The translations under genes were made by a program, and so were the position numbers. Below the pieces are notes generated by a model, which made no database searches, had not been told where the DNA came from, and saw only the letters and a program-made list of their open reading frames with translations. Of a stretch of DNA of 64,000 bases, positions 1 to 8,381 are shown piece after piece. The DNA comes from Knoellia koreensis (GTDB taxonomy: Bacteria > Actinomycetota > Actinomycetes > Actinomycetales > Dermatophilaceae): NCBI RefSeq assembly GCF_013041615.1, contig NZ_JABEPQ010000003.1, positions 407,940 to 471,939 of the forward strand. The letters run 5' to 3'. Within the stretch, counting starts at the first letter, position 1. Each line of letters opens with the position of its first letter.

Positions 1-257
1 GCAACAAGGTGCTGGGCTCGCTGCTCGACAGCCTCTCCGGCCCGACCCACCGGGCCCGCGTGTGGCGCGGCATGACCCAGGACAACGCGGTCGACCGGAC
101 CATCCGCGAGCACCATGCAATCGTCGACGCCATCGCGTCGCACCAACCGGACGTGGCCCGCGCCGCCGCCACCATCCACGTGGCCGGCGTCGAGGAGTGG
201 CTGCGCGCGTCGCTGGGGTCGCAGCAGCCGACCGGGCAGACCCCCGACGCGACCTGA
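1..257 (+). CDS. GntR-family regulator, FCD domain, C-terminal fragment
   Basis: The gene enters from the left edge, so its winged-helix DNA-binding domain is outside the window; about 84 residues remain, read in the frame ending at TGA 255-257. They show the closing helices of an FCD ligand-binding domain, including EHHAIVDAIASHQPDVA and a final helix ending VEEWL. FCD regulators (FadR/UxuR type) commonly sense sugar acids. It converges on the neighbouring dehydrogenase six bases away and lies beside a fucose catabolic cluster, so I infer it is the cluster's repressor and would bind the palindrome at 1061-1075. The family call is good; the ligand is inferred from context only. Confidence 0.72.
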   Translation, partial: NKVLGSLLDSLSGPTHRARVWRGMTQDNAVDRTIREHHAIVDAIASHQPDVARAAATIHVAGVEEWLRASLGSQQPTGQTPDAT

Positions 258-263
258 GCCGGC

Positions 264-1025
264 CTACTGCTCGACCGGCCGCAACCGCAACGCCTGCATC
301 CCACCGTCCACCGCCAGGGCGACACCGGTGGTCGAGCCGGACGCCGGCGACGCGAGGTAGACGACGGCCCCGGCGACCTCCTCGGCGCTGACGAGGCGCC
401 CGTGCGGCTGCCGGGCGTTGAGCGCATCGCGCTCGGCCTGGGGGTCGTCCGCCTTCTCGAGCAACCGGCCGATCCACGGAGTGTCGGCGGTGCCGGGGCT
501 GACGGCGTTGACCCGGATGCCCTCGCGCACGTGGTCGGCGGCCATCGCGCGGGTGAGCGCGTGGACCGCGCCCTTGCTGGCGGAGTAGAGGGCGCGTTGC
601 GGCAGGCCCGCGGTCGCGGCGATCGAGCCGGTGTTGACGACGGCGGCCCGTGACGAGGCGCGCAGGTGGGGCAGCGCGGCCCGCGTCACCCGGGCCATGC
701 CGACCACGTTGACGTCCAGGACGCGCGCCCACTCGGCGTCCTCGTTGTCGGCGACCGTGCCCTGTGCGCCGATGCCGGCGTTGTTGACGACGACGTCGAT
801 GCCGCCCCAGTTGTCGACCACCTGCGCGACGGCTGCGCGCACCGACTCGTCGTCGGCGACGTCGCAGCGCACCGGGAGGGTCTGGTCGTCGGCGGTGACG
901 TCGGAGGGGTCGAGGTCGAGGACCGCCACCCGGGCGCCACGCTCCCGCAGGGCCGAGACCACCGCGGCCCCGATTCCCGACGCACCACCGGTCACCACCG
1001 CGACCGCACCCGCGAAGTCGTCCAT
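264..1025 (-). CDS. SDR-family dehydrogenase, probable 2-keto-3-deoxy-L-fuconate dehydrogenase
   Basis: A 253-residue classical short-chain dehydrogenase. The Rossmann glycine motif TGGASGIG lies at residues 12-19, an acidic residue (D37) at the end of strand 2 points to NAD rather than NADP, NNAG follows in the core, and the catalytic Ser and YSASK are present. AAAGGAGG stands just before the ATG at 1023-1025. It is divergent from the L-fuconate dehydratase gene, sharing a promoter region. In the non-phosphorylating L-fucose route the dehydratase product, 2-keto-3-deoxy-L-fuconate, is oxidised by an SDR of this kind, so I assign that step from context. The family is certain; the substrate is inferred. 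Confidence 0.8.
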   Translation of the reverse strand: MDDFAGAVAVVTGGASGIGAAVVSALRERGARVAVLDLDPSDVTADDQTLPVRCDVADDESVRAAVAQVVDNWGGIDVVVNNAGIGAQGTVADNEDAEWARVLDVNVVGMARVTRAALPHLRASSRAAVVNTGSIAATAGLPQRALYSASKGAVHALTRAMAADHVREGIRVNAVSPGTADTPWIGRLLEKADDPQAERDALNARQPHGRLVSAEEVAGAVVYLASPASGSTTGVALAVDGGMQALRLRPVEQ

Positions 1026-1060
1026 GCTGCCTCCTTTGGCTCACGTCCTTGACACACCTT

Positions 1061-1075
1061 AAAGATCCGATGTTT
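1061..1075. promoter_or_regulatory. candidate GntR/FCD operator in divergent fucose promoter
   Basis: The 90-bp divergent spacer holds AAAGATCCGATGTTT, an imperfect palindrome (AAA-ATC centre GAT-TTT) with six of seven arm pairs matching. A TTGACA hexamer sits just upstream at 1049-1054. The size and the ATC/GAT core fit FadR-type GntR operators, and an FCD regulator gene ends at 257. Which regulator binds it is inferred. Confidence 0.5.
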
Positions 1076-1116
1076 CATGGCGCAACACCACCTCCACGGG
1101 ATCGGAGTCGCCCCCA

Positions 1117-2403
1117 GTGAGCACGATCGTTGGTCTTCAGACGCACGACGTGCGCTTTCCGACCTCCCAGTCACTGGATGGCTCGGACGCGATGAACCCC
1201 GATCCCGACTACTCCGCGGCCTACGTCCGCGTCGTCACGGACGCCGGCGACGGCCTCGACGGACACGGGTTCGTCTTCACCATCGGGCGCGGCAACGACG
1301 TCCAGGTCAAGGCGATCGAGGCGCTGGCCGACCACGTCGTGGGGCTGGAGGTCGAGCCGCTGCTGGCCGACATGGGCGAGCCGTGGCGGCTGCTGACCCA
1401 GGACTCCCAGCTGCGCTGGCTCGGGCCGGAGAAGGGAGTCATGCACATGGCGGCCGGCGCGGTGCTCACCGCGTTGTGGGACCTCAAGGCCAAGCGGGCG
1501 GGTATGCCGCTGTGGCAGCTCCTCGCGACGATGTCACCGCAGGAGCTCGTCGCCGCCGTCGACTTCCGCTACCTGCGCGACGTCCTCACCGAGGACGACG
1601 CCCTCGAGCTGCTGCGCGCCGCCGAACCCGGCCGCGCCGAGCGGATGGCGACGCTCCTGCGCACCGGCTACCCGGCATACACGACGACCCCCGGGTGGCT
1701 CGGGTACGACGACGCCAAGCTGGAGCGCCTCAGCAAGGAGGCCGTCAGCGAGGGCTTCACCCAGATCAAGCTCAAGGTCGGCTCCGACCTGCAGGAGGAC
1801 CGCCGCCGAATGGGGATCGCGCGCGCGGCGGTGGGACCCGACATCCGCATCGCCATCGACGCCAACCAGCGGTGGGAGGTCCAGGAGGCCATCGACTGGG
1901 TGGGTGAGCTCGCCGAGTTCGACCTCGCCTGGGTCGAGGAGCCCACCTCCCCCGACGACGTCCTCGGCCACGCCGCCATCGCCAAGGGCATCGCGCCGAC
2001 GCCCGTCGCCACCGGCGAGCACATGATGAACCGGGTCCTGGCCAAGCAGTACCTCCAGGCAGGCGCGGTGCAGGTGCTGCAGATCGACGCCACCCGCGTG
2101 GCCGGCGTCAACGAGAACCTCGCCATGTTGTTGCTGGCGGCCAAGTTCGGCGTCCGGGTCTGTCCGCACGCCGGTGGTGTCGGACTCTGTGAGGCCGTGC
2201 AGCACCTGTCGATGTTCGACTACGTCGCGCTCTCCGGGACCACCCAGGACCGCTGCATCGAGTACGTCGACCACCTGCACGAGCACTTCGCCACGCCCGT
2301 GGTGATCGAGGACGGCCACTACGTCGCGCCGACCGCGCCCGGCGCCGGCACCGAGATGCTGCCCGAGTCGATCGCCGCCTACGAGGTGCGCAACGACTCA
2401 TGA
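1117..2403 (+). CDS. L-fuconate dehydratase, enolase superfamily
   Basis: A 428-residue enolase-superfamily enzyme that dehydrates L-fuconate to 2-keto-3-deoxy-L-fuconate. The Lys pair K218/K220 (IKLKVG), metal ligands D248 (IDANQRW), E274 (WVEEP) and E301 (GEH), and general acid/base H351 (CPHAGG) are all present. These numbers coincide with those I recall for the characterised Xanthomonas campestris enzyme, which strongly supports the substrate. It starts at GTG 1117 with a weak GGAG upstream and is followed by an ATGA overlap with the aldo/keto reductase. It is the first gene of the fucose run that continues through the ABC transporter. The octamer GTATGCCG occurs inside it at about 1502 and again, reversed, at about 1675. 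Confidence 0.92.
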   Translation: MSTIVGLQTHDVRFPTSQSLDGSDAMNPDPDYSAAYVRVVTDAGDGLDGHGFVFTIGRGNDVQVKAIEALADHVVGLEVEPLLADMGEPWRLLTQDSQLRWLGPEKGVMHMAAGAVLTALWDLKAKRAGMPLWQLLATMSPQELVAAVDFRYLRDVLTEDDALELLRAAEPGRAERMATLLRTGYPAYTTTPGWLGYDDAKLERLSKEAVSEGFTQIKLKVGSDLQEDRRRMGIARAAVGPDIRIAIDANQRWEVQEAIDWVGELAEFDLAWVEEPTSPDDVLGHAAIAKGIAPTPVATGEHMMNRVLAKQYLQAGAVQVLQIDATRVAGVNENLAMLLLAAKFGVRVCPHAGGVGLCEAVQHLSMFDYVALSGTTQDRCIEYVDHLHEHFATPVVIEDGHYVAPTAPGAGTEMLPESIAAYEVRNDS

Positions 2404-3371
2404 ACCGCACCCGTCCGACGCTCGCCCTCGGTTGCGCCCAGCTGGGCAACCTCTTCGAGGCGATCGACGACGCCTCAGCGCGGGAGTTGCTGGAACTGGC
2501 TTGGGACACCGGAGTTCGCGTGTTCGACACGGCGCCGCACTATGGGCTCGGACTCAGCGAGCGGCGGCTCGGCAACTTCCTCGCCACGCTCACGCCGGCC
2601 GAGCGCGCAGAGGCCGTGGTGTCGACCAAGGTGGGCCGTCTGCTGGCGCCGACACCTGACCGAGCTTCTGCCACCGACCTCGAGGCGGGCTTCGACGTAC
2701 CCGCCACCCACGAGCGGGTGTGGGACGCGAGCACCGACGGGGTCCGCCGTTCGCTCGAGGCATCGCTCGTGCGGCTCGGTCTCGACCGCGTCGACACGGC
2801 ATACCTGCACGACCCCGACGAGTACCCCGCCACCGAGCGGTCGGTCGAGACCGGGATCGCAGCACTCGCGGAGCTGCGCGACGAGGGCCTCGTGCGCGCG
2901 GTCGGCACCGGCAGCAAGTCGGTCGCCGCGATGCTCACGACCCTCGACCAGCCGGCCACCACGGCGATGATGGTCGCCGGCCGCCACACCCTGATCGACC
3001 GGTCGGCCGACGCCGACCTCCTGCCGAGGTGTCTGCGGCGTGGCACCGAGGTCGCGGTCGCCGGCGTCTACAACTCCGGACTGCTGGCGACGCCACGGCC
3101 GAGCGGTCGTTTCGAGTATGCCGAGGCGCCGGCTCACGTCGTCGCCCTCGCCCAGCGCGTGGCCGCCACCTGCGAGCGCCACGGCGTCGACCTGCCCACC
3201 GCCGCCCTGCAGTTCGCCGGCCGCGACGAGTCCGTCAGCCGCGTGGTGGTCGGCGCACGCACGCCCGGCCAGCTGCGCACCAACCTCGAACGGTGGTCCA
3301 CCGCCGTGCCCGAGTCGCTGTGGGACGAGCTCGCCGGCCTCGAGCTCATCGGCACCACGGTGGCGACATGA
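2400..3371 (+). CDS. aldo/keto reductase, probable L-fucose (aldose) 1-dehydrogenase
   Basis: A 323-residue aldo/keto reductase. The catalytic tetrad is visible as D43 and Y48 (FDTAPHYG), K77 (STKVG) and H137 (YLHDPD). AKRs of this subgroup (D-threo-aldose/L-fucose dehydrogenases) oxidise L-fucose to L-fucono-lactone with NAD(P). The start ATG overlaps the dehydratase stop (ATGA at 2400-2403) and the stop overlaps the lactonase start, so the three genes are translationally coupled. Position in the pathway, before the lactonase and dehydratase, supports fucose dehydrogenase over a detoxifying reductase. The family is certain; the exact sugar is inferred. Confidence 0.85.
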   Translation: MNRTRPTLALGCAQLGNLFEAIDDASARELLELAWDTGVRVFDTAPHYGLGLSERRLGNFLATLTPAERAEAVVSTKVGRLLAPTPDRASATDLEAGFDVPATHERVWDASTDGVRRSLEASLVRLGLDRVDTAYLHDPDEYPATERSVETGIAALAELRDEGLVRAVGTGSKSVAAMLTTLDQPATTAMMVAGRHTLIDRSADADLLPRCLRRGTEVAVAGVYNSGLLATPRPSGRFEYAEAPAHVVALAQRVAATCERHGVDLPTAALQFAGRDESVSRVVVGARTPGQLRTNLERWSTAVPESLWDELAGLELIGTTVAT

Positions 3372-4204
3372 GGGTCGACGCGCACCTGCACCTGTGGGAC
3401 CCGGCGCTGGGTGTCTACGACTGGATCACCCCGGAGCTCGGTCCGCTGAACCGTGCCTTCTCTGCGGACGAAGCGCAGAAGGTGTTGGCGGACAACCGGA
3501 TCGATGCCGCGGTGCTCGTGCAGGCGGCCGACTCGACCGCGGACACGGACGCCATGCTGCTGGCCGCGGCCGGGCACCCATGGGTGGCCGGGGTGGTCGG
3601 CTGGCTCGACCTCGAGGACGACGCGGGCGCTGCCGAGGCGCTCGACCGGTGGGGCGAGGACGAGGTGCTGAGCGGGGTGCGCCAGCTCGTGCACGACGAC
3701 CCGCGCGCCGACCTGCTGGAGCGGCCCGAGGTCCTGCGCACCCTGCACGAGGTGGCCGCCCGCGGTCTCGCCTTCGACGTGCCGGATGCCTTTCCACGGC
3801 ACCTCGGCCAGGCGGCGATGATCGCCGAGCAGGTGCCGGAGCTCGTCGTGGTGGTCGACCACCTGGGCAAGCCGCCCAGGGAGGACGCGGAGGCCATGGG
3901 GCGCTGGGAGAGCCAGATCCGCGCCGTCGCCGCCAACGCCAACACGGTCGCGAAGGTGTCGGGCCTGGGACTTGCCGACGCGGCATACACGGTGGACGCC
4001 CTGCGGCACGTCTGGGACGTCGCCCTCGAGGCGTTCGGCCCCGACCGACTCATGCTCGGCAGCGACTGGCCCGTGTCACTGGTGCACGCGACGTACGCCG
4101 AGACGGTCGGGGTGCTCGCCGATCTGGTCGGCGAGCTGTCCGAGCCGGAGCAGGCCGAGCTGTGGTCCGGCACCGCGACGAGGACTTACCGACTGACTGG
4201 CTGA
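3368..4204 (+). CDS. amidohydrolase-family lactonase, probable L-fuconolactonase
   Basis: A 278-residue amidohydrolase of the cog3618 group. The N-terminal metal-type motif reads DAHLHLWDP (H6, H8) and the late catalytic aspartate is D233 in GSDWPV. Members of this group open sugar lactones such as L-fucono-1,4-lactone, which is the step between the aldo/keto reductase and the dehydratase encoded on either side. The ATG overlaps the reductase stop by four bases, so I chose it over longer in-frame readings. A CGGCATAC octamer lies at about 3980. A dicarboxylate-lactone hydrolase is the main alternative, but the neighbours favour fuconolactonase. Confidence 0.85.
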   Translation: MRVDAHLHLWDPALGVYDWITPELGPLNRAFSADEAQKVLADNRIDAAVLVQAADSTADTDAMLLAAAGHPWVAGVVGWLDLEDDAGAAEALDRWGEDEVLSGVRQLVHDDPRADLLERPEVLRTLHEVAARGLAFDVPDAFPRHLGQAAMIAEQVPELVVVVDHLGKPPREDAEAMGRWESQIRAVAANANTVAKVSGLGLADAAYTVDALRHVWDVALEAFGPDRLMLGSDWPVSLVHATYAETVGVLADLVGELSEPEQAELWSGTATRTYRLTG

Positions 4205-4245
4205 CCCGCCGACCCGAACGACGATTCCGAGGATGTGATCGCGAC

Positions 4246-4680
4246 ATGCTGCAGGGAGTGGACCCGGTGCTCACCGGCCAGGTGCTGCTGCACCTCGACG
4301 CCATGGGGCACTCCGACGCGGTGGCCGTGGTCGACGCCCACTTCCCGGCCCACCGCCTCGGCCAGCGGGTGATCGACCTGCCCGGGCTGGGTACACCGCG
4401 CGTGCTGCGCGCCGTCCGCACCGTCGTGCCGCTCGACGACGCGCCCGCCCTCGACCTCATGACCTCGGCGGACGGCTCGGTGCTCGCGGTGCAGAAGGAG
4501 CTCATGGCAGCCGCCGGGGTCGACGACACGTCGACCCGGTTCGTCGACCGGTTCGACTACTACGGCCTCGCCCAGGAGGCCTACGTCGTGATCCGCACCG
4601 GCGAGACGCGGGTCTACGGAAATGCCTTGCTGCGCAAGGGAGTCGTGGTCCTCCCCGGCGAGATTCGCGGTGACGCATGA
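4246..4680 (+). CDS. fucU: L-fucose mutarotase, RbsD/FucU family
   Basis: A 144-residue RbsD/FucU protein that interconverts alpha- and beta-L-fucose, supplying the anomer the dehydrogenase uses. The family's N-terminal pattern is present: LLHLDAMGHSD with H22, then VVDAHFP with D30. The C-terminal half ends in the typical aromatic/Asn segment VYGNALLRKGVV. A weak GAGG precedes ATG 4246, after a 41-bp gap from the lactonase, and the stop overlaps the transporter ATPase start (ATGA 4677-4680). RbsD (ribose pyranase) is the alternative; the fucose genes beside it favour FucU. Confidence 0.85.
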   Translation: MLQGVDPVLTGQVLLHLDAMGHSDAVAVVDAHFPAHRLGQRVIDLPGLGTPRVLRAVRTVVPLDDAPALDLMTSADGSVLAVQKELMAAAGVDDTSTRFVDRFDYYGLAQEAYVVIRTGETRVYGNALLRKGVVVLPGEIRGDA

Positions 4681-6281
4681 GCGCGGCGGTGAGCGAGCAG
4701 ACGGCGCCGTCGAGCACGGCCCTGCTGACCGTGGACGGCGTCAGCAAGGCCTTCCCCGGCGTCCAGGCCCTGTCGGACATGCATCTCGAGCTTCGCCATG
4801 GTGAGGTGCTCGCCGTCGTCGGCGAGAACGGTGCCGGCAAGTCGACGCTGATGAAGCTGCTGTCGGGCATCAACCAGGCCGACAGCGGGCACTTCCTGCT
4901 CGACGGGGTGCCCTTCCACGCCGACAACCCCAAGGAGGCGATGGAACAGGGCATCAGCATCATCCACCAGGAGTTCAACCTGGTGCCCGACCTCACGGTC
5001 GCCCAGAACCTCTTCCTCGGTCGGGAGCCACGCTCGCGCGGCTGGTTCACCGCGGACCGCGACCTGAACCGGCAGGCCGCCGACCTGATCGACCGGCTCG
5101 GGCTGGTGCTCGACCCCCGCGCCGTCGTCGGCACGCTCACCGTCGCCAAGCAGCAGATGGTCGAGATCGCGCGAGCACTGTCCTACGACGCCCGCGTGCT
5201 CATCATGGACGAGCCCACCGCCGCCCTCAACGACGCCGAGGTCGAGGTGCTGCACGACCTCATCCGCGGCTTCGTGAGCCCGCGCACCGGTGTCATCTAC
5301 ATCAGCCACCGGATGGACGAGCTCAAGCGGATCAGCAACCGCATCACCGTGATTCGCGACGGCGCCTACATCGACACCCTCGACACCGAGTCCACGACGA
5401 TGCCGCAGGTCATCTCCCGCATGGTCGGGCGGGCCATCGACACCAGCGCCCGTCCCGAGAACGTGCGGGCGGACCGTCCCGTCGTGCTCTCGGTGGAGGG
5501 GCTCAGCACCAAGCACCTGTTGCGTGACGTCTCGTTCGAGCTGCGCCAGGGCGAGATCCTCGGCTTCGCCGGCCTCATGGGCGCCGGCCGCACCGAGGTG
5601 GCGCGGGCCCTGGTCGGTGCCGACCCCATCACGGCGGGCCGCATCACGGTCGATGGCAAGGAGGTGCGCATCCCGAACGCAGCCAAGGCGGCCGAGCTCG
5701 GGATCGGCTACCTGTCGGAGGACCGCAAGCACTTCGGCCTGTTGCTCGACCAGACGGTGTCGAGCAACATCGCCCTCTCGTCCCTGGGTGACAAGTTCTC
5801 CAGGCAGGGCTTCGTCGACGACCGCGCCATCCGCCGCGAGGCCGAGCGTGCGGTGACACGCCTGGGGATCAAGACGCCGTCGGTGGAGCAGGAGGTCAAG
5901 AACCTCTCCGGCGGCAACCAGCAGAAGGTCGTCGTGGGCCGTTGGCTCGCCAAGGACTGCGACGTGCTGATCGTCGACGAGCCGACCCGCGGCATCGACG
6001 TCGGCGCCAAGGACGAGATCTACCGGCTCCTGAACGACCTTGCCGCGCAGGGAAAGTCGATCATCGTCATCTCCAGCGAGCTGCCTGAGGTGCTGCGGCT
6101 GGCGCACCGCGTGGTGGTGATGAGCGAGGGCCGGGTCACCGGCGAGCTCGGGCCGGACGAGGCCACCCAGGAGAGCGTGATGGAGCTCGCCACCCAGCGC
6201 CGCAGTGCACCGGCGACCGTCGCCGAGGCCGAGGCCGAGCACCCCGAGGGCAGCCCTCACGACGAGAGAGGACGGGCATGA
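4677..6281 (+). CDS. sugar ABC transporter, double-domain ATPase (CUT2/RbsA type)
   Basis: A 534-residue ATPase with two ABC domains, driving sugar import at the cytoplasmic membrane. The first half has Walker A GENGAGKST at 49-57 and Walker B LIMDEPTAAL. The second half has the degenerate Walker A typical of this family, GLMGAGRTE, followed by a good signature, LSGGNQQKVVVGRWL, and LIVDEPTRGID. This asymmetry is normal for RbsA-like proteins. It overlaps fucU upstream and the permease gene downstream (ATGA 6278-6281). The transporter is presumably specific for L-fucose or a fucoside, given the catabolic genes ahead of it. No GTATGCCG octamer occurs between about 3980 and 7326. Confidence 0.92.
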   Translation: MSAAVSEQTAPSSTALLTVDGVSKAFPGVQALSDMHLELRHGEVLAVVGENGAGKSTLMKLLSGINQADSGHFLLDGVPFHADNPKEAMEQGISIIHQEFNLVPDLTVAQNLFLGREPRSRGWFTADRDLNRQAADLIDRLGLVLDPRAVVGTLTVAKQQMVEIARALSYDARVLIMDEPTAALNDAEVEVLHDLIRGFVSPRTGVIYISHRMDELKRISNRITVIRDGAYIDTLDTESTTMPQVISRMVGRAIDTSARPENVRADRPVVLSVEGLSTKHLLRDVSFELRQGEILGFAGLMGAGRTEVARALVGADPITAGRITVDGKEVRIPNAAKAAELGIGYLSEDRKHFGLLLDQTVSSNIALSSLGDKFSRQGFVDDRAIRREAERAVTRLGIKTPSVEQEVKNLSGGNQQKVVVGRWLAKDCDVLIVDEPTRGIDVGAKDEIYRLLNDLAAQGKSIIVISSELPEVLRLAHRVVVMSEGRVTGELGPDEATQESVMELATQRRSAPATVAEAEAEHPEGSPHDERGRA

Positions 6282-7300
6282 CCACCCACGACACCAGCGA
6301 GACCACGACCACGACCGCGGCGGCGCCGGCCAGCGGTGTCGGCTCGACGCTGCGGTCCAGGCTCCAGCAGCTGCTGGCGTTCGCGAGCCTCATCGTCATC
6401 GCAGCCTTCTTCGCCGTCGCCAACCCGGTGTTCCTCACCTACGGCAACATCATCAACGTCCTCTTCTCGACGGTCGTGATCGGGCTGTTGGCGCTCGGCA
6501 CCACGTTCGTCATCATCACCGGCGGAATCGACCTGTCCATCGGCACCGGCATGGCGCTGTGCGCCGTCATGGCCGGCACGTTCATCGTCACCTGGGGCAT
6601 CCCGCTGCCGCTGGGCGTGCTGCTGGCGGTGCTCTTCGGCGGGTTCCTGGGGTTCGTCAACGGGTTCAACGTCGCCAAGCTCGGGCTGCCGCCCTTCATC
6701 GCCACCCTCGCGACCATGCTCATGGCGCAGGGCCTGGCCCTGGTGATCTCCCACAGCGCGCCGATCTACTTCAGCGACACCCCGGGCTATCTCAAGCTGT
6801 CCACGGGCAACCTCATCCCCGGCGTCAACTTCCCCAACGCGGTCCTGGTCCTCGTCCTGGCGGTCGTGGTCGCGGCCATCCTGCTCAACCGCACCGTTCT
6901 CGGCCGGTACACCTTCGCGATCGGCAGCAACGAGGAGGCCACGGCCCTCTCCGGCATCAACGTGCGCCGGTGGAAGATCGTCATCTACACCCTCGCCGGG
7001 CTGTTCACCGGCCTCGCCGGCGTCATGATCTCGGCCCGCCTCGGGTCCGCGCAGCCGGCAACCGGCGCCGGTTACGAGCTCCAGGCCATCGCCGCCGTCG
7101 TCATCGGCGGCACGTCGCTGGCCGGCGGCAAGGGCTCGATCATCGGCACCGTGATCGGCGCCCTCATCATCTCGGTGCTCAACAACGGCCTCCAGCTGAT
7201 GTCGATCCCGCAGGAGTGGCAGAACGTCATCCTCGGCGCCGTCATCCTCGTCGCCGTCTACGCCGACATGGTCCGCAAGCGCGCCGCCAGCACGACCTGA
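6278..7300 (+). CDS. sugar ABC transporter permease (CUT2/RbsC type)
   Basis: A 340-residue, very hydrophobic membrane protein of the BPD_transp_2 (RbsC) family, with about eight to ten membrane spans after a hydrophilic, Thr-rich N-terminus of some 30 residues. The conserved GGIDLSIG segment after the second span and the late GGTSLAGGKGSIIGT loop mark the family. A purine-rich GAGAGAGGA precedes the ATG, which overlaps the ATPase stop. One permease probably forms a homodimer with the double-domain ATPase, and the binding protein follows 63 bases downstream. Confidence 0.92.
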   Translation: MTTHDTSETTTTTAAAPASGVGSTLRSRLQQLLAFASLIVIAAFFAVANPVFLTYGNIINVLFSTVVIGLLALGTTFVIITGGIDLSIGTGMALCAVMAGTFIVTWGIPLPLGVLLAVLFGGFLGFVNGFNVAKLGLPPFIATLATMLMAQGLALVISHSAPIYFSDTPGYLKLSTGNLIPGVNFPNAVLVLVLAVVVAAILLNRTVLGRYTFAIGSNEEATALSGINVRRWKIVIYTLAGLFTGLAGVMISARLGSAQPATGAGYELQAIAAVVIGGTSLAGGKGSIIGTVIGALIISVLNNGLQLMSIPQEWQNVILGAVILVAVYADMVRKRAASTT

Positions 7301-7363
7301 ACCGACCCCGCACAGCAAGCAGCACGGCATACCGCCACCCCACCCCGCAAAGGAGCACCACTC

Positions 7364-8341
7364 ATGCGCACTCGCCGCATCGCCACGGTGACCGTCGCCG
7401 GCCTCGTCACGTTGGGACTCGCCGCCTGCGGCCAGTCCGGTGACAACGCCGGCGGTGGCTCGACGGACAAGAAGGAGCCGTACATCGCCATCGTCTCCAA
7501 GGGTTTCCAGCACCAGTTCTGGCAGGCCGTGAAGAAGGGGGCGGAGGACGAGGCCAAGAAGCAGGGCGCCCGCATCACCTTCGAGGGCCCCGCGACCGAG
7601 AAGGAGGTCGAGGCCCAGATCACCATGCTCACCAACGCCATGGCGAAGAAGCCCGATGCCATCGGGTTCGCGGCGCTGGACTCCAAGGCGGCCGAGGGGC
7701 TGTTGCAGCAGGCCAAGAGCCAGAACATCCCGGTCATCGCATTCGACTCCGGCGTCGAGTCCGACGTGCCGCTGACCACCGCGGCCACCGACAGCAAGAA
7801 GGCGGCGGGTGAGGCGGCGAAGAAGATGTCCGAGCTCATCGGCGGCAAGGGCACGGTCGCCGTCGTCGCCCACGACCAGACCAGCCAGACGGGCAAGGAC
7901 CGGCGCGACGGCTTCCTCGACTGGATGAAGAGCAACGCGCCCGACATCAAGGTCCTGCCCGTCCAGTACGGCGACGGCGACCAGGCCAAGAGCGCCGACA
8001 TCACCAAGTCGATCATCCGCGCCAACCCCGACGTCAAGGGCATCTACGGCACCAACGAGGGGTCGGCCATCGGCGTCGTCAAGGGTGTCCAGGAGGCCGG
8101 CACGAAGGGCCTGACGATCATCGGGTTCGACTCCGGCCAGGCCCAGATCGACGCGATCAACTCCGGGCTCGAGGCCGGCGCCATCACCCAGAACCCGGTC
8201 GGCATCGGCGAGGAGGTCGTCAAGGCGGCCATGAAGGCCATCAACGGTGAGTCCCTGCCGAAGACGATCGACACCGGCTACTACTGGTACGACAAGACCA
8301 ACATCACCGACCCGAAGATCGAGGCCGTCCTCTACAAGTGA
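7364..8341 (+). CDS. sugar ABC transporter substrate-binding lipoprotein (RbsB type)
   Basis: A 325-residue periplasmic-binding-protein-like (Peripla_BP_4) lipoprotein that captures the sugar outside the membrane. The signal peptide ends in a lipobox, LAACG, at about residue 23. It is followed by a Gly/Ser linker and then the YIAIVSKGFQHQFWQ strand typical of the ribose-binding fold. AAAGGAG lies at the right distance before ATG 7364. It closes the fucose operon and is followed immediately by a strong hairpin at 8348-8381. The sugar is inferred to be L-fucose from the operon, not from binding residues. Confidence 0.9.
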   Translation: MRTRRIATVTVAGLVTLGLAACGQSGDNAGGGSTDKKEPYIAIVSKGFQHQFWQAVKKGAEDEAKKQGARITFEGPATEKEVEAQITMLTNAMAKKPDAIGFAALDSKAAEGLLQQAKSQNIPVIAFDSGVESDVPLTTAATDSKKAAGEAAKKMSELIGGKGTVAVVAHDQTSQTGKDRRDGFLDWMKSNAPDIKVLPVQYGDGDQAKSADITKSIIRANPDVKGIYGTNEGSAIGVVKGVQEAGTKGLTIIGFDSGQAQIDAINSGLEAGAITQNPVGIGEEVVKAAMKAINGESLPKTIDTGYYWYDKTNITDPKIEAVLYK

Positions 8342-8347
8342 CCGACG

Positions 8348-8381
8348 GGTGCTGCGCCCGGGTCACACGGGGCGCAGCACC
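8348..8381. terminator. bidirectional hairpin terminator between fucose operon and serS
   Basis: GGTGCTGCGCCC (8348-8359) and GGGCGCAGCACC (8370-8381) form a perfect 12-bp stem with a 10-base loop. The right arm lies inside the last codons of serS and the loop contains its stop, so one hairpin serves both convergent transcripts. No long T-tract follows, as is common in high-GC actinobacteria. Confidence 0.75.

Noticed and set aside
4614..6260. Long open frame on the minus strand opposite the sugar ABC ATPase
   Set aside because: It is a shadow of high-GC codon usage. The plus strand encodes an intact double ABC ATPase, and the minus product has no recognisable motif.
6257..7873. Long minus-strand open frame opposite the permease and binding protein
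   Set aside because: Composition (His/Gly/Asp/Arg-rich) is that of a non-coding shadow, and it spans two real genes.
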